From Varanus komodoensis (Eukaryota; Chordata; Lepidosauria; Squamata; Varanidae), in the NCBI RefSeq assembly GCF_004798865.1, contig NW_025336598.1, forward strand, positions 26,988,955 through 27,052,954: a stretch of 64,000 nucleotides of DNA, written 5' to 3'. The notes below the pieces were generated by a model. That model was not told the origin of the DNA and searched no databases. It was given only the letters and a program-made list of their open reading frames with translations. The position numbers and the translations under genes are program-made. Shown one piece after another: positions 24,780 to 37,400 of the stretch (within the stretch, counting starts at the first letter, position 1; each line of letters starts with the position of its first letter).

Positions 24780-25959
24780 TTAATGAAGACAGTGCACTTT
24801 ATTTACATAAAACATACAAGACACTCTTTGTTGGCATGATATCTAGACCAAGTCCAAAGACCAAACAGTACCTCAATGACATGCTAAATAAAAATAGATA
24901 AAAAATATTATGACACAACAACCACATAAAGAAATAAATAACTCTCTCAATGAATTAACATTTTGTATACTGCCTACTTAAAAGTGCAAAACAATTCTTG
25001 AAAATTAGAAGATATTTTGTAAAATTTAAAGTCCAGAAAATATGACCCAATCAGCCCAAAGTGCAGCTGATGCTGAAAATTTCAGTGTCCAGGAAAAGTT
25101 TACCTTGAAATAAATTGTGCATATTGTGCTCTTTTTTGAAGAAGTTGGTGTTGGTTTTTTGCTGCTTTGAATGGTTTCTGTCCCTAAAACCTCTTTACCT
25201 TTGTCCTGGCTTTCTGTAAAATCCTGATTAGCAGTTAAAAAAAAATGCCGTCCAAAATAAATGAAATGTAAACAAATATGTACCTAAGCACTAGAGGCCC
25301 AGTCAGTGCCAGGGTTAACTTTCATGGCCACAATGCTTTACAGCTGTAAGGCAAATGTGGTTAAGAGCTGTCCTTTAAAAATATAGTTCTCTTGCAGTGA
25401 AAGGTTTTCTATTCTCTGAATACTAGAGCCATAGTCATACACGACTGTACCAGTTTTCTGCCATTAGTTATCTTTGCCACTGAAGCTCATGTGAGCCAAA
25501 CATGCAAAAATCAATAGCAAATGTTGGCCTTTAATTTGATAATGGATTAGAAAATGCTGCCATTTCTTCTATTAGATAAGAGAACCCACCTATATATTCC
25601 TTAGCAACAGCAGACATGCGAGTTCTCTTTCCACCAGTGCTGAAATCTTCCCTCTCTTTCTCTCTCATTTTAAGTCAAAATTCCTGTTCTGTACAAGACT
25701 TCGAGTATGTTTCAGAATTCGCTAACAGGACGCAACACTAGCAACCTCCAAGCTACAGTGCAAGCTGGACCCCTCAGCCACCAAATGCCTCTGTCATTCC
25801 TCGGGGGTGGGAGGGACATTGTGCGTTCACTACCGGAGAGGTTCTCATCTCTCGTCGCTTATGTTTGCAGTGGCAGTGCAGCAGCAGGAAGGGCTGGCAT
25901 TCTGAACAAATGACCTTGTGCCAGAGAGAGAAAAAGGGAGGTGTCATCGCTCGGAACAC
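24780..25959 (-). other. RAPGEF4: RAPGEF4 3' untranslated region (predicted)
   Basis: About 1.18 kb of AT-rich sequence between the stop codon and the only minus-strand AATAAA seen in this stretch. It has poly-T and poly-A runs and several ATTTA-type motifs but no recognised mobile element. The 3' end is predicted from the poly(A) signal only and has no transcript support. Confidence 0.7.
24798..24803 (-). terminator. RAPGEF4: Polyadenylation signal AATAAA of RAPGEF4
   Basis: Canonical AATAAA on the minus strand, about 1.16 kb after the stop codon. Cleavage would be expected at about 24,770-24,788. No other canonical signal was seen between it and the stop codon. Confidence 0.65.
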
Positions 25960-26087
25960 TTAAGCACGCCGTGGCTCTAGCCGGTGTGACATCTGCGATA
26001 AAGTCCTCTGGTTGTCAATCACGCTTAATTGCCGCACATAACTCCGGACATCCTGATGGTTCTTATTTGCCAGAGATGCGTCAGGAT
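25960..26087 (-). CDS. RAPGEF4: RAPGEF4 last coding exon and stop codon
   Basis: The final 128 nt of coding sequence after acceptor ttcatcag. It encodes [37 protein letters not shown] and EPRRA, then TAA at 25,960-25,962. Human ends EPRRP, so the last residue differs. The length agrees exactly with the human C-terminus. Confidence 0.97.
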
Positions 26088-29000
26088 CTGATGAAACAGA
26101 AATGATGTGCCGTTCGTATGCTTAGTCAATCTTAAACCTGAGCAGAATATACAAATAACTTATGCTTTCTAGTGAAAGGATACGAAGGGGGAAAATCCCG
26201 GGCCAGCCATCTGCAAACCTTCCGTTACCTTCATCTGTGCAAAATGGACCTTGTCGTATTCTTCCTTGGGAAGCGTTCCACAACCTGGTCCCACATTTAA
26301 CTTTTGTTTCTTATTTCCACTGATACCGGATAAGCTTTGAACATCATTGTTTTAGCACAGGTAGCATTGCCACATGGAGTAAAGGGCTCCTGGAATCTCA
26401 AAATGTTACCTGCATCTGTCCAGTAAAATGCTCCAGGGGACACAATCCTGCAATCACTGGGATTAGATAGTGCCTCTAGTCTAGGCATCACCAACCTAGC
26501 ACTCCAGGATGCTGGGAGTTGGAGTCCCACACATCTGGAGTGTCTGGCTGCTGGAATCTATAATTCTAGATTGTGACCCCAGTTATAACCTAGGGCAGTA
26601 GAAGCTGATGAAAATTATAGTCAGGAAAATACACACTTTGCAATACTTACTGAAAGGTTGGCTCTGGCAGAATTTCACTGTTCTGACAGTGTTTGAAATC
26701 ATGCGCTAAAAGGAAAAATGACAACTATAAATGATAGTCAGAGACAGATGAGAATTAAAGCAATCATCCTACATGGGGAAAGCAAGCATGCCAGGGAAAA
26801 TGTTTTTGTTTCCACTGTTCTCTTATTTTTCCATGTGCAGGTCTCTCTTAATGTGGGCCACATGAAACATGTCACAACCTATTTTTATGTTCTTATGTTC
26901 TTCATTCTACACTCTGAATTTGTACAGCATCACATGCATTTTATTCATTCATACGGCTAATCTGACACAGCTCTTATAAGCTTTCTCAGCAACACTGGTG
27001 AACGGATGCTTGCCAGACCGGTGCAAAAATGCTTCCCCTGTGGGAACAGATCTAGCCCAACATTCCGCTTTGTGTGGTGGGCAGGCAGCTACTTCGGGGG
27101 ACTGATGGGCACAACTTGAAGGAAACAGGCTTTCCTTGGGTTGGATGCCACTGCCCTTGTTATAGCTGCCGGTGAAACTGGATTTCTGTATCCTTCCATA
27201 GAGAGTACATATTCCATAGAGAATACAATTGAAGACTGCTGGTGAAATGGATTTCCGCAGCCTCTCCCCGCTGCTGCAGCCCCCCACATCATGCCCTCCA
27301 GATCTCCAAAGGGTCCTCCCAACCCTCAGAATGTCTGGGCACATGGGGGGCTCCCCAGAGGAGAGGATATGGAAGCCCCATTCCACCAGTAGTATCCATC
27401 CTGCAGGCACAAGAAGGAAGCTGGATCCAGGCCTCTGCAGTATGTCCCCAGGTCAGTTTGTTGCCTGAGCTGAAGGGCAAGAGGGCACCCCTTCCCACTC
27501 CATCCGTAGGAGAAGACCACATGGACACGTGGGTGACAGACAGCTTCCAAAGGAGGCAAACTAGCTTAGGCAGCACAGGGGGTCTGAGCGCACACACAGC
27601 TCTGCCCCCTTAAACAAAGAATTGCCACATCTTCCCCGCAGCCTCTGCTACCCAATTCTGCAGTATCTGGTATTCAGAAGGATACTGCTTCTGAACAAGA
27701 CGGTTTCACTTTACTGATAGTCCTATTTTCCAGGAATCTGTTTAATCTCTTTTGTGTTTGTTTAATCTCTTTAGCCAAAAAAAAAAAAAAAAACCTTTGA
27801 ACATATGCCTCCACATCAAACTGGGTTTTTATTCCTAGGTTTTCCAAGGAGCATTCTGAAAAGCATACAGCTAGGAAGAGATCTACCAATGTCTACCAGA
27901 AGATACTGGGTCAGATCCAGACTGAGCGAGACTTAGAGAAGGCTCATTACAATCAACTGGACTCCCATCCATCGTGACTTACTTAAGTGCTATTGACTTC
28001 AGTGGGCCTGTTCTGGCTATCAAGTCTGGAGCTGACCCATTGCAAAAATAAGAATGTCTGATTATTCTTTCCTATTAGTAGGAGGACTCAAGCAAGCTTT
28101 TAGTTCCATAGAGAGTACAATTCATGTGGCTGCTGCAAACCTGAGGGCACAAGCCTTTCGCTGCTCAATGGCTACCGGAAAGGCTGTTATTCCGTTTCAG
28201 AAATGCACTGCAAGGTCAGAATGGAAACTCTGACCTTGAAGTGCCCTCCCTCCACCCCGGCAGCCAGTGCCGTCCTTTCCGCGTTGGCTGTGGCTCCGAA
28301 GTCAGAAGACTGGCCTTGGAGCTGCTGCTGCAGGGGTGCTCCCGGGGGTGGGAAGGGAAGGGAAGGGAAGGGAAGGGAAGGGAAGGGAAGGGAAGGAGAG
28401 GCTCCAGGCCTCAGCTTCCCCTGGCAAAAAGCACAGATAGCTGAAATTGGCCATCCAGGTGTTTTGTGCGATGGGAGAAGTGCAGAGCAGATCTGTGTCT
28501 CCATGCTCCTTCCGTCCTTGAGAGGATGCCTGCAATCCTCTGAGTCTGCAGGACTATGGAGGAGCTCACTAGAATGTGTCCTGAGAGGGCTTATGGGCTA
28601 AGCAGCATAATACTTCTCAGTATTGCTACCTCTTCCCATTTCCATTACGTAACAATACCCAGGCTTTTGTTTACGTAACGCTGAGGTTCACCCGGTGTGC
28701 CGCTGAACCCTACCTACTATGATAAAGCCACAGAAGGCCAGGCCTTGATCCTGCCAGGGGAGAACTGTTGTTCCCCTGGAGGCTCTGGGTCGCCTGCCCC
28801 TTGCTCCTCGGGCACAGCCTGCAGTCCCGGTTCAGGTCCTGTGCGCAGCCTAGAACGGTGGCTGCAGGCCAGCACATTAGCTGCTAATCCGCTCCTAGAC
28901 CATGCTTCTATATTGGTATAAATATTCATACACGCCATACAAAAAACCACTCAGCCACATGCTTTTCGCATAGGCTTTATGTCCCGAAAATGAAAGAAGG

Positions 29001-32000
29001 CTTGCCTCCTCTTTCTCCCAATAAGGATCAGTGTATGAATGCCCATTGTTCGGATCCATAAAACCTGAAAACCAATATGCACACATTTGCTAATCCTCAT
29101 TTCACACCTCAAGGGCGAAGAGGCTCGGTAAAAAGGAGAACCGCTGGATGGCCCTGATTTGTCCTGCCACGGATGGAGGAGCTTGTGCTGCAGCGGCACC
29201 TCGGAATGGCCAGGGGCTGCTTCGTGCGGCTCCCACAGCAGCGAGCGAGTGCGGGGAAGGCCTGGGCAGGGAGAGGGATTCGTCTCTTCAATTAGCTTCG
29301 TGAGTTCCTCCATCTCTGCCCATTTGTTCCATTGCTCCATTCAGACGGGACCCGTCGGGGCACCTCTTGTGTGGCCAGGTGTCCTACACTGCAGAAGACA
29401 GTCCTCTAGTTTGCAGAACTAGCAGAGGGCAGTGCCAGGTCTAGACCTGGTTTAAAAGTGGGAGAGTCTTGGAAAGACCTTGAAGCTGTCTACCAAGAGT
29501 AAGCTATTGAATAAGGGACTGAGCAAGGCACATGCGTCACTGATCACAATCCCCCGATATGGGGAAACAGACTGCATCTCTATTTCAATAAGGTTTTTTC
29601 CTAAATTTGTACTTATATACATACGCCTCCCTAAACAAAGATTGTATAAATTGATGTCCTCTTTTCATGATGTAATTCTTCTGGGGGGAGGGGCAATGTG
29701 CAAGTTACCACCCTAGACACCTCTAGGCATAAGCTTTCTCTATCTAACCATCCCCAGTTCTTCTTCCACCTTATCCATCCCACAATTTTGCTACTGACAA
29801 CAAATAGCTTGATTTCCTGGTCTTGTTAGATATGTGAAGGCTGGAAACCCATCCAAAAAGAATTCCTTTTCTTTCCAAAAGCCCTTTTTTGTCCCCTACC
29901 CATGCCCAAATTAGGAAAATTCAGCCACTGCAGATAGTGAGTCAGTGTGATAAATACAATATTTAAAGAATATGTTCATATCTTGCTACTTCTCCTTTAT
30001 TTCCTCGAAATGATTTGTAAAAATGACATAACAGGAAGACAAAGGATACAAAGTTTCTGCATGTTCTAAAGCCACACTGAAAAGATTTTAGTATAATATT
30101 CTCTGGAAAGATGGCCAGCATTGCGACTTCTCCAATTCCTCATTAAATTAGCACTCATGCCCTTTGTACAGATAGCCAATCAGTCTCGGGCACATGAGGC
30201 AGCAGCTGAACAGGGATGCCTAGCTGCCCAGTGAGGAGGGAACAGGGACATGGGGAAGCCAAGGCAGCAGCACTGCTCCAGGTGCGAATGCCAAGCCGAT
30301 ACATCAAAACAGAAGACGAGTGAGGACTCCTGCATCTCTATTAAGGGGCATCTGAGTCGCTTTCCCCTCCCAGCAGGAAGAAACACAACCTCACTGCTCT
30401 GCGCAGCCTCTGGACAGAGCGGAGCCGGTATCTTTCTCTCCACCTTGTGCAATGGCACCACAGTCCTGCATTAGCCCGCCCGGTTCCTCCTGCATCCCCA
30501 AGGCAAGGGCATGTGGGTCTCACAGAATCAGGCCACGGAAAGAGACAGGGAAACATTGGCTTTGCTGGGGAAATGGAATCCAGAGTGGGCCTGCTTTGGA
30601 TGCAGCTGAAGGCATAATTGTCACAAAGGTGGGAGCCATGTGTCTGGACTATACCAGTTCCTCACAGGAAGCCCTGACCTACTGGCTTTCACTCCATGCC
30701 AGAGAAGGTGCTAGAACAGACTTTTTTTTCCCTGCCCAACATATTCAGGAATGTTTTTTATGTTTTGATTTTCATTTATATGGAGGAACATTCAGTCACC
30801 TGAGTTCCATTAATCTTCTGAAGTGCCACAGTCCTGAAACATCTGCTACTTTTGAAAATAAGGCCTTTGTCTTAGGTAGATGATACCTACTGCCATTGTA
30901 GAGATAGCCTCAGGAGAAAAGTTTCTGAATCTGGGGTCAAACGCAGCCTTTATTCATTTATTTATTTATGCACATATTTATATGCCAGCTATAACTGCCA
31001 AAAGGCCCTCCAGATGTGCCCGGTATGGTGCAAGAGACCCCTTTGCAAAATCGGAATAGTTGTAAAATGGGTGTTCTTAAGCAGCACTGCAGGCATGTCA
31101 GATCACAATCCACAGACTTGCTATGTGCGAGAGTGCCCTCCAGAGGCTGTTTTGGAAAACAGCGAGCATTCACAGAGTTCTTAAAAAAAACCATGGAAAC
31201 AGAAAAACAATGACTATTCTTTTAACTAACAGGCATCAAGGGAACCTCTTTTCTGAGAAAGCAGGATATTCTATGGAGATCAATAATTGTCTAACGACTG
31301 GAAATGAAAGAGGTATCTGCCAGCGAAACTAGCCACAGAGAAAAACGAGAGAGATGAATAGATGTTTTATGAAATAACTTGCCGCAGCTTCGTTTGTCAG
31401 CATCAGATGCATTAAACTAACAAGTGAGAGGAAAGAAAGTATCAAAGAGGTGTACTTCTGGAATGACATTCTTAGAATGTAGTTATAACATGAGAACTAG
31501 AGTTGCCTTGGAATTGGAAGCGAAATAGTTTGCTGTTTGATGCCTTGCCTAGTGCAGTCCTAGGCAAGTTAAGGCAGAAAAAAATTTAGGCCTTTTTTCA
31601 GTCTAAAGGTGCACAGGATTGCACCTCTAGTCCCTTTTACATGTCCAGTCATAGAAATTTTCATCTCAAAATGCAAATCGTCGCCACCACCTCCATCTGC
31701 TACTCCTTTTGGCTGAGTGCGGATAATGCCAACAAGTCAGCCTTCATCTTTGTACGGCCACCCAAATACTTGCTTCACACTTTACCTACCATTTTTTCAA
31801 AGTTCACTAGATTGTCAATGAACGTCTTGTTGCCTTCGTGGGTAAAGGTCATGTCTGCAAGAGAAATTAAGACATCGACTCCATGACTAGGAGTGATTGC
31901 ATCTGGCACGCATTAACATGAAGGCTCCTAGAACAGGCTGGGTGACCTTGCGGCCGGGACTACAGAGAGCCTCACTGAACACATCCGTGTGCAACCGTCA

Positions 32001-34353
32001 GAAATACCTCATGCCATTTCAAAATGCTGCTCACTGGGATGCCTTCTACTTGCGTCTGCAGCTATGCCGAGGGTGCAATCCTAGGGGGGTGTCAGTGACC
32101 CTCCAAACACGAGTGACTGCAGGCCTCCCATGCAGTGTAGGGCGGGCGCTGCCGCCAAGGGGGCCCTGGAAGTCCTCTTGCGCCGCACAACAGCTACAGA
32201 GCCAGTTTTGCCTGTCTAGCTATGGCTGCTCCAGGGGACGGGCAAGGCTGCCGAGGAGACACCTCGTATCTCTACTCAGCTTGTTGGCGCCAGCCCCCTC
32301 CTCCCCGCATGCAACACCCATGAGCCCCCTTCTTGGAGGTAGCTCTGCAGCCTAGGAAAACCAACCAGCACAGTTCCTCCCACGCCGGCTGCGAGGAGAT
32401 GGGACGTGTGGGCAGGGATTCCCCTGTTCTGTGGTTGGAGAAATTTTCCAACCTTGGAACTGGGAATCTAAACCATGCAGGGCACCCTAGGCCCTACATA
32501 GGGGCCACAGGATTGCTTTGACAGACAGCAAAGCATATGTTTATGAAAAGAAATCCCCTTCGCATAGCCTGTCAAAGCACGGGAAACAGATCAAACATCC
32601 CATCTGAGAGCCCTGCTTTTACTTTTCACTAGTATTTCTTCTTCTTCTTCTTCTTCGGCTAGTTACCTTTTATGAGTAAAGGCATGAAGGGGATAACAGG
32701 AGGCTCCAGCTTCGCTACGGTGAGCCGGTAGGCCCTGTGGTTTCTTGAGGGGTCCTAGAAAAGACAAGAAACGATCAGCCCTCTGCAAGCATCGCTTACC
32801 AGGGAGAGCCATTTTAAAACCTTGCCATCACCTTGGAATGCCATTTTTAGGAAAACGCTTCTGGGAGAATTAGAAGAGTCATCCTCCACTTCAATCAGTG
32901 CCTGTTTCTGTATGTTAAGCACTCTCAGATGAGTGTTTACAAAAGCAGTGTCTATTATTAAATGGAAAAGTATAGCGAGAGGTATTGTTTTTAAACAACC
33001 TGCTTATCTGAATAGAAGTCTCTTTTGGGCATTTGCTTAGTCATCTCTAGCAGTGGTACAATCACAGTTCTGCAGCACTAACACATGATCAAATCTGAGG
33101 ATGGAATGTACAATCTAGCAGCTATATGCAGGGATGATAATGTTCCCCACATTTCCCAGAGATTGGCTTTAAGTGGGGCATACATTTTCTCAGAATAGGT
33201 TCCCTAAGGGTATAATTTATTAGTCATACATGCTTGTTTTATCAGCACTATAATGGGATCATAAACTCTTTAAAGTCACACAAGGACACATAAAATGTTG
33301 AAAGTAGAGGAATTCGGATCAGGGGCTCAGGAAAAAAAAATCCAGGTAACATTGTGTACAGTATTAAGTTTCTCTTGCCATTTACCATTAAACTTTCAAA
33401 CTCAGCATAGATCTTCTTGAACTTGCTTGGAAGTTTCTGTCAATTGATACAAACAAACAAAATACAAGACGTGAGAGTTGTATTAAGGCGTTACATAACA
33501 GATGAACCCATTTCCTGAAGCTACAGAGGGTGATTCAGCCTTCTGCCCCATACGGTCCAGCCTGGCTTGTGCTGCCCCACGCACAGGATTCCCTGCCACG
33601 GCCCCTTCTGTCTGCTAGCCGACTGGGGCTTGCCCAGGTGCACCCAAAGCAACAGGCTGAGTTGCTCCCACTGTTTCTTTAACACAGTCCCGAGATGGAA
33701 GAAGCCTTGCTCTTTTGCCACACGTTTACAACAATGCAGCAGTGAAAAACACAGCAAGTTTCCTAGCAACCAGATTATAAATAGAGCCACGAAGCTTGGC
33801 GCGGACTTGGTTCCAAGCCCCCAAATACCCTGGGAAATCTAGATAGTGTTGCTCTTGGTTCAGAGAGGCGATACAGCAGTAAAATAGCCCACGTTCCCAT
33901 CTGGCTTTGCCAGTATTCATCCAAGAGGGCGGGAGTGGAAGGAGGACCACTGAAGGATCCATGTTAGCCCCACTTTACTGCAGCACATCTGACAAATGCA
34001 TAATCAGGACTTCAGGAACACTGATCTGACTATCTCAGTTACAAGTTTCTGTAGTATTTACTGGTCCATCATTCCTCAAGCACAGGCTTCCCAGAGATGC
34101 TGTGTAAAATAAGGTGCTGCAGAAATGCTTAACTAGCTTTGCAACCAAAGGTTACACCATGGCCTTGGGTATTATTTTTGGCAGATTTATGCTGGTGGCA
34201 AAGGTTGCACTCATTATGCACTTACCTGGAAGGAAGCAGCAGTGAGATCAGTGGGATTAACAGTAGCCACATGCATGACTGTGCAATAAGGCCAGGATCC
34301 ACAGAGCCCATACATTAGTTCGATAAGCTCTAAGGGTACATAGGCTCACTCAC

Positions 34354-34404
<51 letters not shown>

Positions 34405-37400
34405 GTTTAGGGCAAACATCAGTCTATATATGCCTACATAATACTAAAAACTTCAGATGTTCCCATAGTTTAGAGCTGCCTTCCTCAGCCTTCCAGGTGC
34501 TTTGAACTACAATTCCCCCATTCATAAGTACTGGCCAACTTGGTGCTGATGGGAGCTGTAGTCCAGCATATCTAAGAGGATCCAGGCCAGGGATTGCTGG
34601 TGACAGCAAGCATGAGTTTAAGCCAGTGGCTGAGCAAACATCAAGCTTGCAGGACCGACTTTATTTTTTCAGAGGAGGCTCCGGATCCACCAGTTCTGAA
34701 CACAGGAACGTCTTCTGAGTGAGGGAACTGGATGCACCACACCAGAATCGAATCCTGGTTCCCCTGAGCATCCTTCATTTCAGCAGTATGAGAAAAGGCA
34801 GCGCTTCAGCTCCGCCCTTTCCGCTGTTGCACGGCCACTTGCTGGCAAGTGTCCAGCAAGATGTGCTTTCAGCATCCATGGAGGCTTTCTATCTGATCGA
34901 GAACCCCAGAAAACCGGCATCCCCAGTCCTACGGAAAGCCTCCACGATTGCAGGAGGCCCTCTGCTTCCAACAGTTGAGCACTACTAGTGGAAGGTGATA
35001 AATGTGGCAATGGAGGGAGTGAGGCTAGAGCTGCCTCTGCTGGAGAGGTCAAGTTCACCACTGGGAGGATGCCTGACAAGGAAGAAATCAAAGCCCAACA
35101 GTTGTTGGCTTCACCTAAAACTTACCTCCCATGTCATCGTGAGGCGGCTCACGGCAACATTGCTTAGTCCCATGATTAAAGCAAAAAAAGAATTCAGATT
35201 TTTGTATTCCTTACAGCTGGAAAAGAAGAGATTTATAGTTTGAAGAGGAAAGAGAGGAAACCTTTTTGGAGAATGATAAAAAATAATGGAAGAACACATT
35301 TTCATTGTTACAGCCCTTCTCTTCTTAATTGCATTCATCCAGACAGGGCTTCATAGCACACTTAACTTCAACAGACTGGTGAAAATAAAACAGCATATTT
35401 ACTCTAAACTAACTTGAGGCCTTGGCTACAATTCTGAACATACTGACTTAAAAGGCAAATATGATTTGTACCATCAGGAGTGACTTCCAGAAAAACTTAC
35501 CTTGAACTGAGTTGGTTGTTTGGGTTCAAATGACAAGGCACCCTGAACCAAGCAGTCTTTGACAGGAACTCTTTTTGATTTTTGTTCTGGTGATTTGTTC
35601 CGTGCCAGCCAGAATTTCTCTTAGAACTAGACCAGGGCTGGGAAACCTTTTTCAGCTGTGGGCCATACAGGTTTCCCACAAGCATGTTGCCAGCCATGTG
35701 TGAGCCACAGCCTGAGGTAAGCCCAGTCCCCCCAGCAGCTGGCTTGTGTCCCCACTGTGTGTCCACACACACCCGTTCTCCTGTGGGGGACCAGCTGACT
35801 GATGACACAGCCCTCCATGGGCTGCCCTGTGTCAGGGCTTATAGCTATGCCCCCTGGCACCAACGGGGTGTGGACGTGCCCCTGGTGGTCGCATCAGGAC
35901 GATGGTCCACCATCTCCCTCATGGGGCCGGGACATAGGGCAGGGGATGCCTTTGGTTCCAGTGGTACTGGGAGAACGGCTCTCCCAGTGAGGCTGCCAGC
36001 AACTGGCTTCCTCTGTCCCATACCTTCTTCCTCCCACTTCCAGCAACATTGGAGATAACAAGGGAATTCCCTTCCTCCGTCTCTTCTCCAAGCTCCTGGC
36101 AGTCTCCAGGCCAAGGGGTAGGGATTAGAGAAGTGGAACTAGAGAAGTACCTGAGGCTCTGCAGACCAGAGACCGCCTTTCGCTCCAGTAGGCATTTATA
36201 CCTACTGAAGCAAATTTATTTATTAGTTTTATATCCTGCCTTTTTTCTTTAAAAAAAACCCCTCATCTTCCTTCTCCTGTTCTCAAATCTTATTCCCACA
36301 ACGCTGTGAAGTAGGTTCAGCTGATATTCTGTGACTGGTCCAAAGTCATCCCGTGGGCTCCATGGCTGAGTGGGGACTAGCACCCAGATGGCCCGAGTCC
36401 CAGTCCTGTGCTCTCAGCCATTACACTACACTGAACAGCTTTTATCTTGGGGTAAGGCGAGCCATGTCCACACCTGTGCAGAGAAAATGCAATAAAACCC
36501 CACTTTTCTGTTTACTTGCTCACCAGAGAGAGTCAATATCAGGAGCAAGTCATCTGGAGGCTTGTACAGATGCAGAGATTACAATCTCTTGCATGTTGCT
36601 TGGGACGCCTGCCACACAAGAGACAGTGGATTCGGCACATGAAGAGGAAGCCCCCCCCCCCCACCGCCCTCAAGGGTCCACAGCTAGATATCCCTCAGGC
36701 TAAATTTGGCTCAGGAAAAGTTGCTGAGGCCTGTGGTGCACGTACCAAACTGCAGTGACACAGGAGTGGAGCGAGTTTCTCTCCACTTCTGTTTATGGAC
36801 AGGGCTTGGGATGCTGGCCCACCAACTCCCCCGTGCTTTTGAAAGTGATTGGTACAACCCCCTTGCAGTTAACCTGTCTTTTTTCCTCTGGCAAGGTATC
36901 CAGGTCAGCTTTACCTTAGCAACATTTTATCCTCACCACAACCACCTGCAGAGGGAGGGAGGTTAGGCTGAGAATCCCAGACTGGCCCAGTGTCAGCCGG
37001 TGAGCTTCATGGCTGAGTGAAGGCAGATCCCCTAGGTCCCCAGTCTAGCGCTTTCACTGCCACATCACACTGGACTGCAAGTTGCCGTCCTTTCTCCCTT
37101 AAACATAATCCCAGTTGCTGATCCCAGACCTTGTGCATCTGTGGCCTGCAGCCTTCTGCTGCTTCCAGAGTGTTCTAGATCATGGCGAGTGCCCATCCAC
37201 TTGGAAGTGGCCTGACCCAAGCTGTTTTGGGGACAATCTCCCTTACATCCCTGTGGACCACTCTCCTCCCCTTTCTGCTCTAGCTTTTGTTCCCTTCACA
37301 TTGCTTCTTTTAGCAAGAAAACCCCCTCCATACTCCTCTTGCTAGCAGAGCACTTGCAAAAAATCAAATGTCATGGGTTATAATAGAAAGATAAAGATAG

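Noticed and set aside
28187-28601. ORFs reading through the (GGGAA)n tract on both strands
   Set aside because: A pentanucleotide repeat keeps all frames open, so these are low-complexity artefacts inside an intron.
35624-36143. Second hAT-like element with GAACTAGA flanking repeats
   Set aside because: The left end resembles a hAT terminus (CAGGGCTGGGAAACC), but no matching inverted right end sits next to the second GAACTAGA, so the 8-bp match may be chance.
36353-36703. 116-codon ORF in the SINE-bearing intron
   Set aside because: Its start lies in a SINE copy, and the rest matches no protein family I know.
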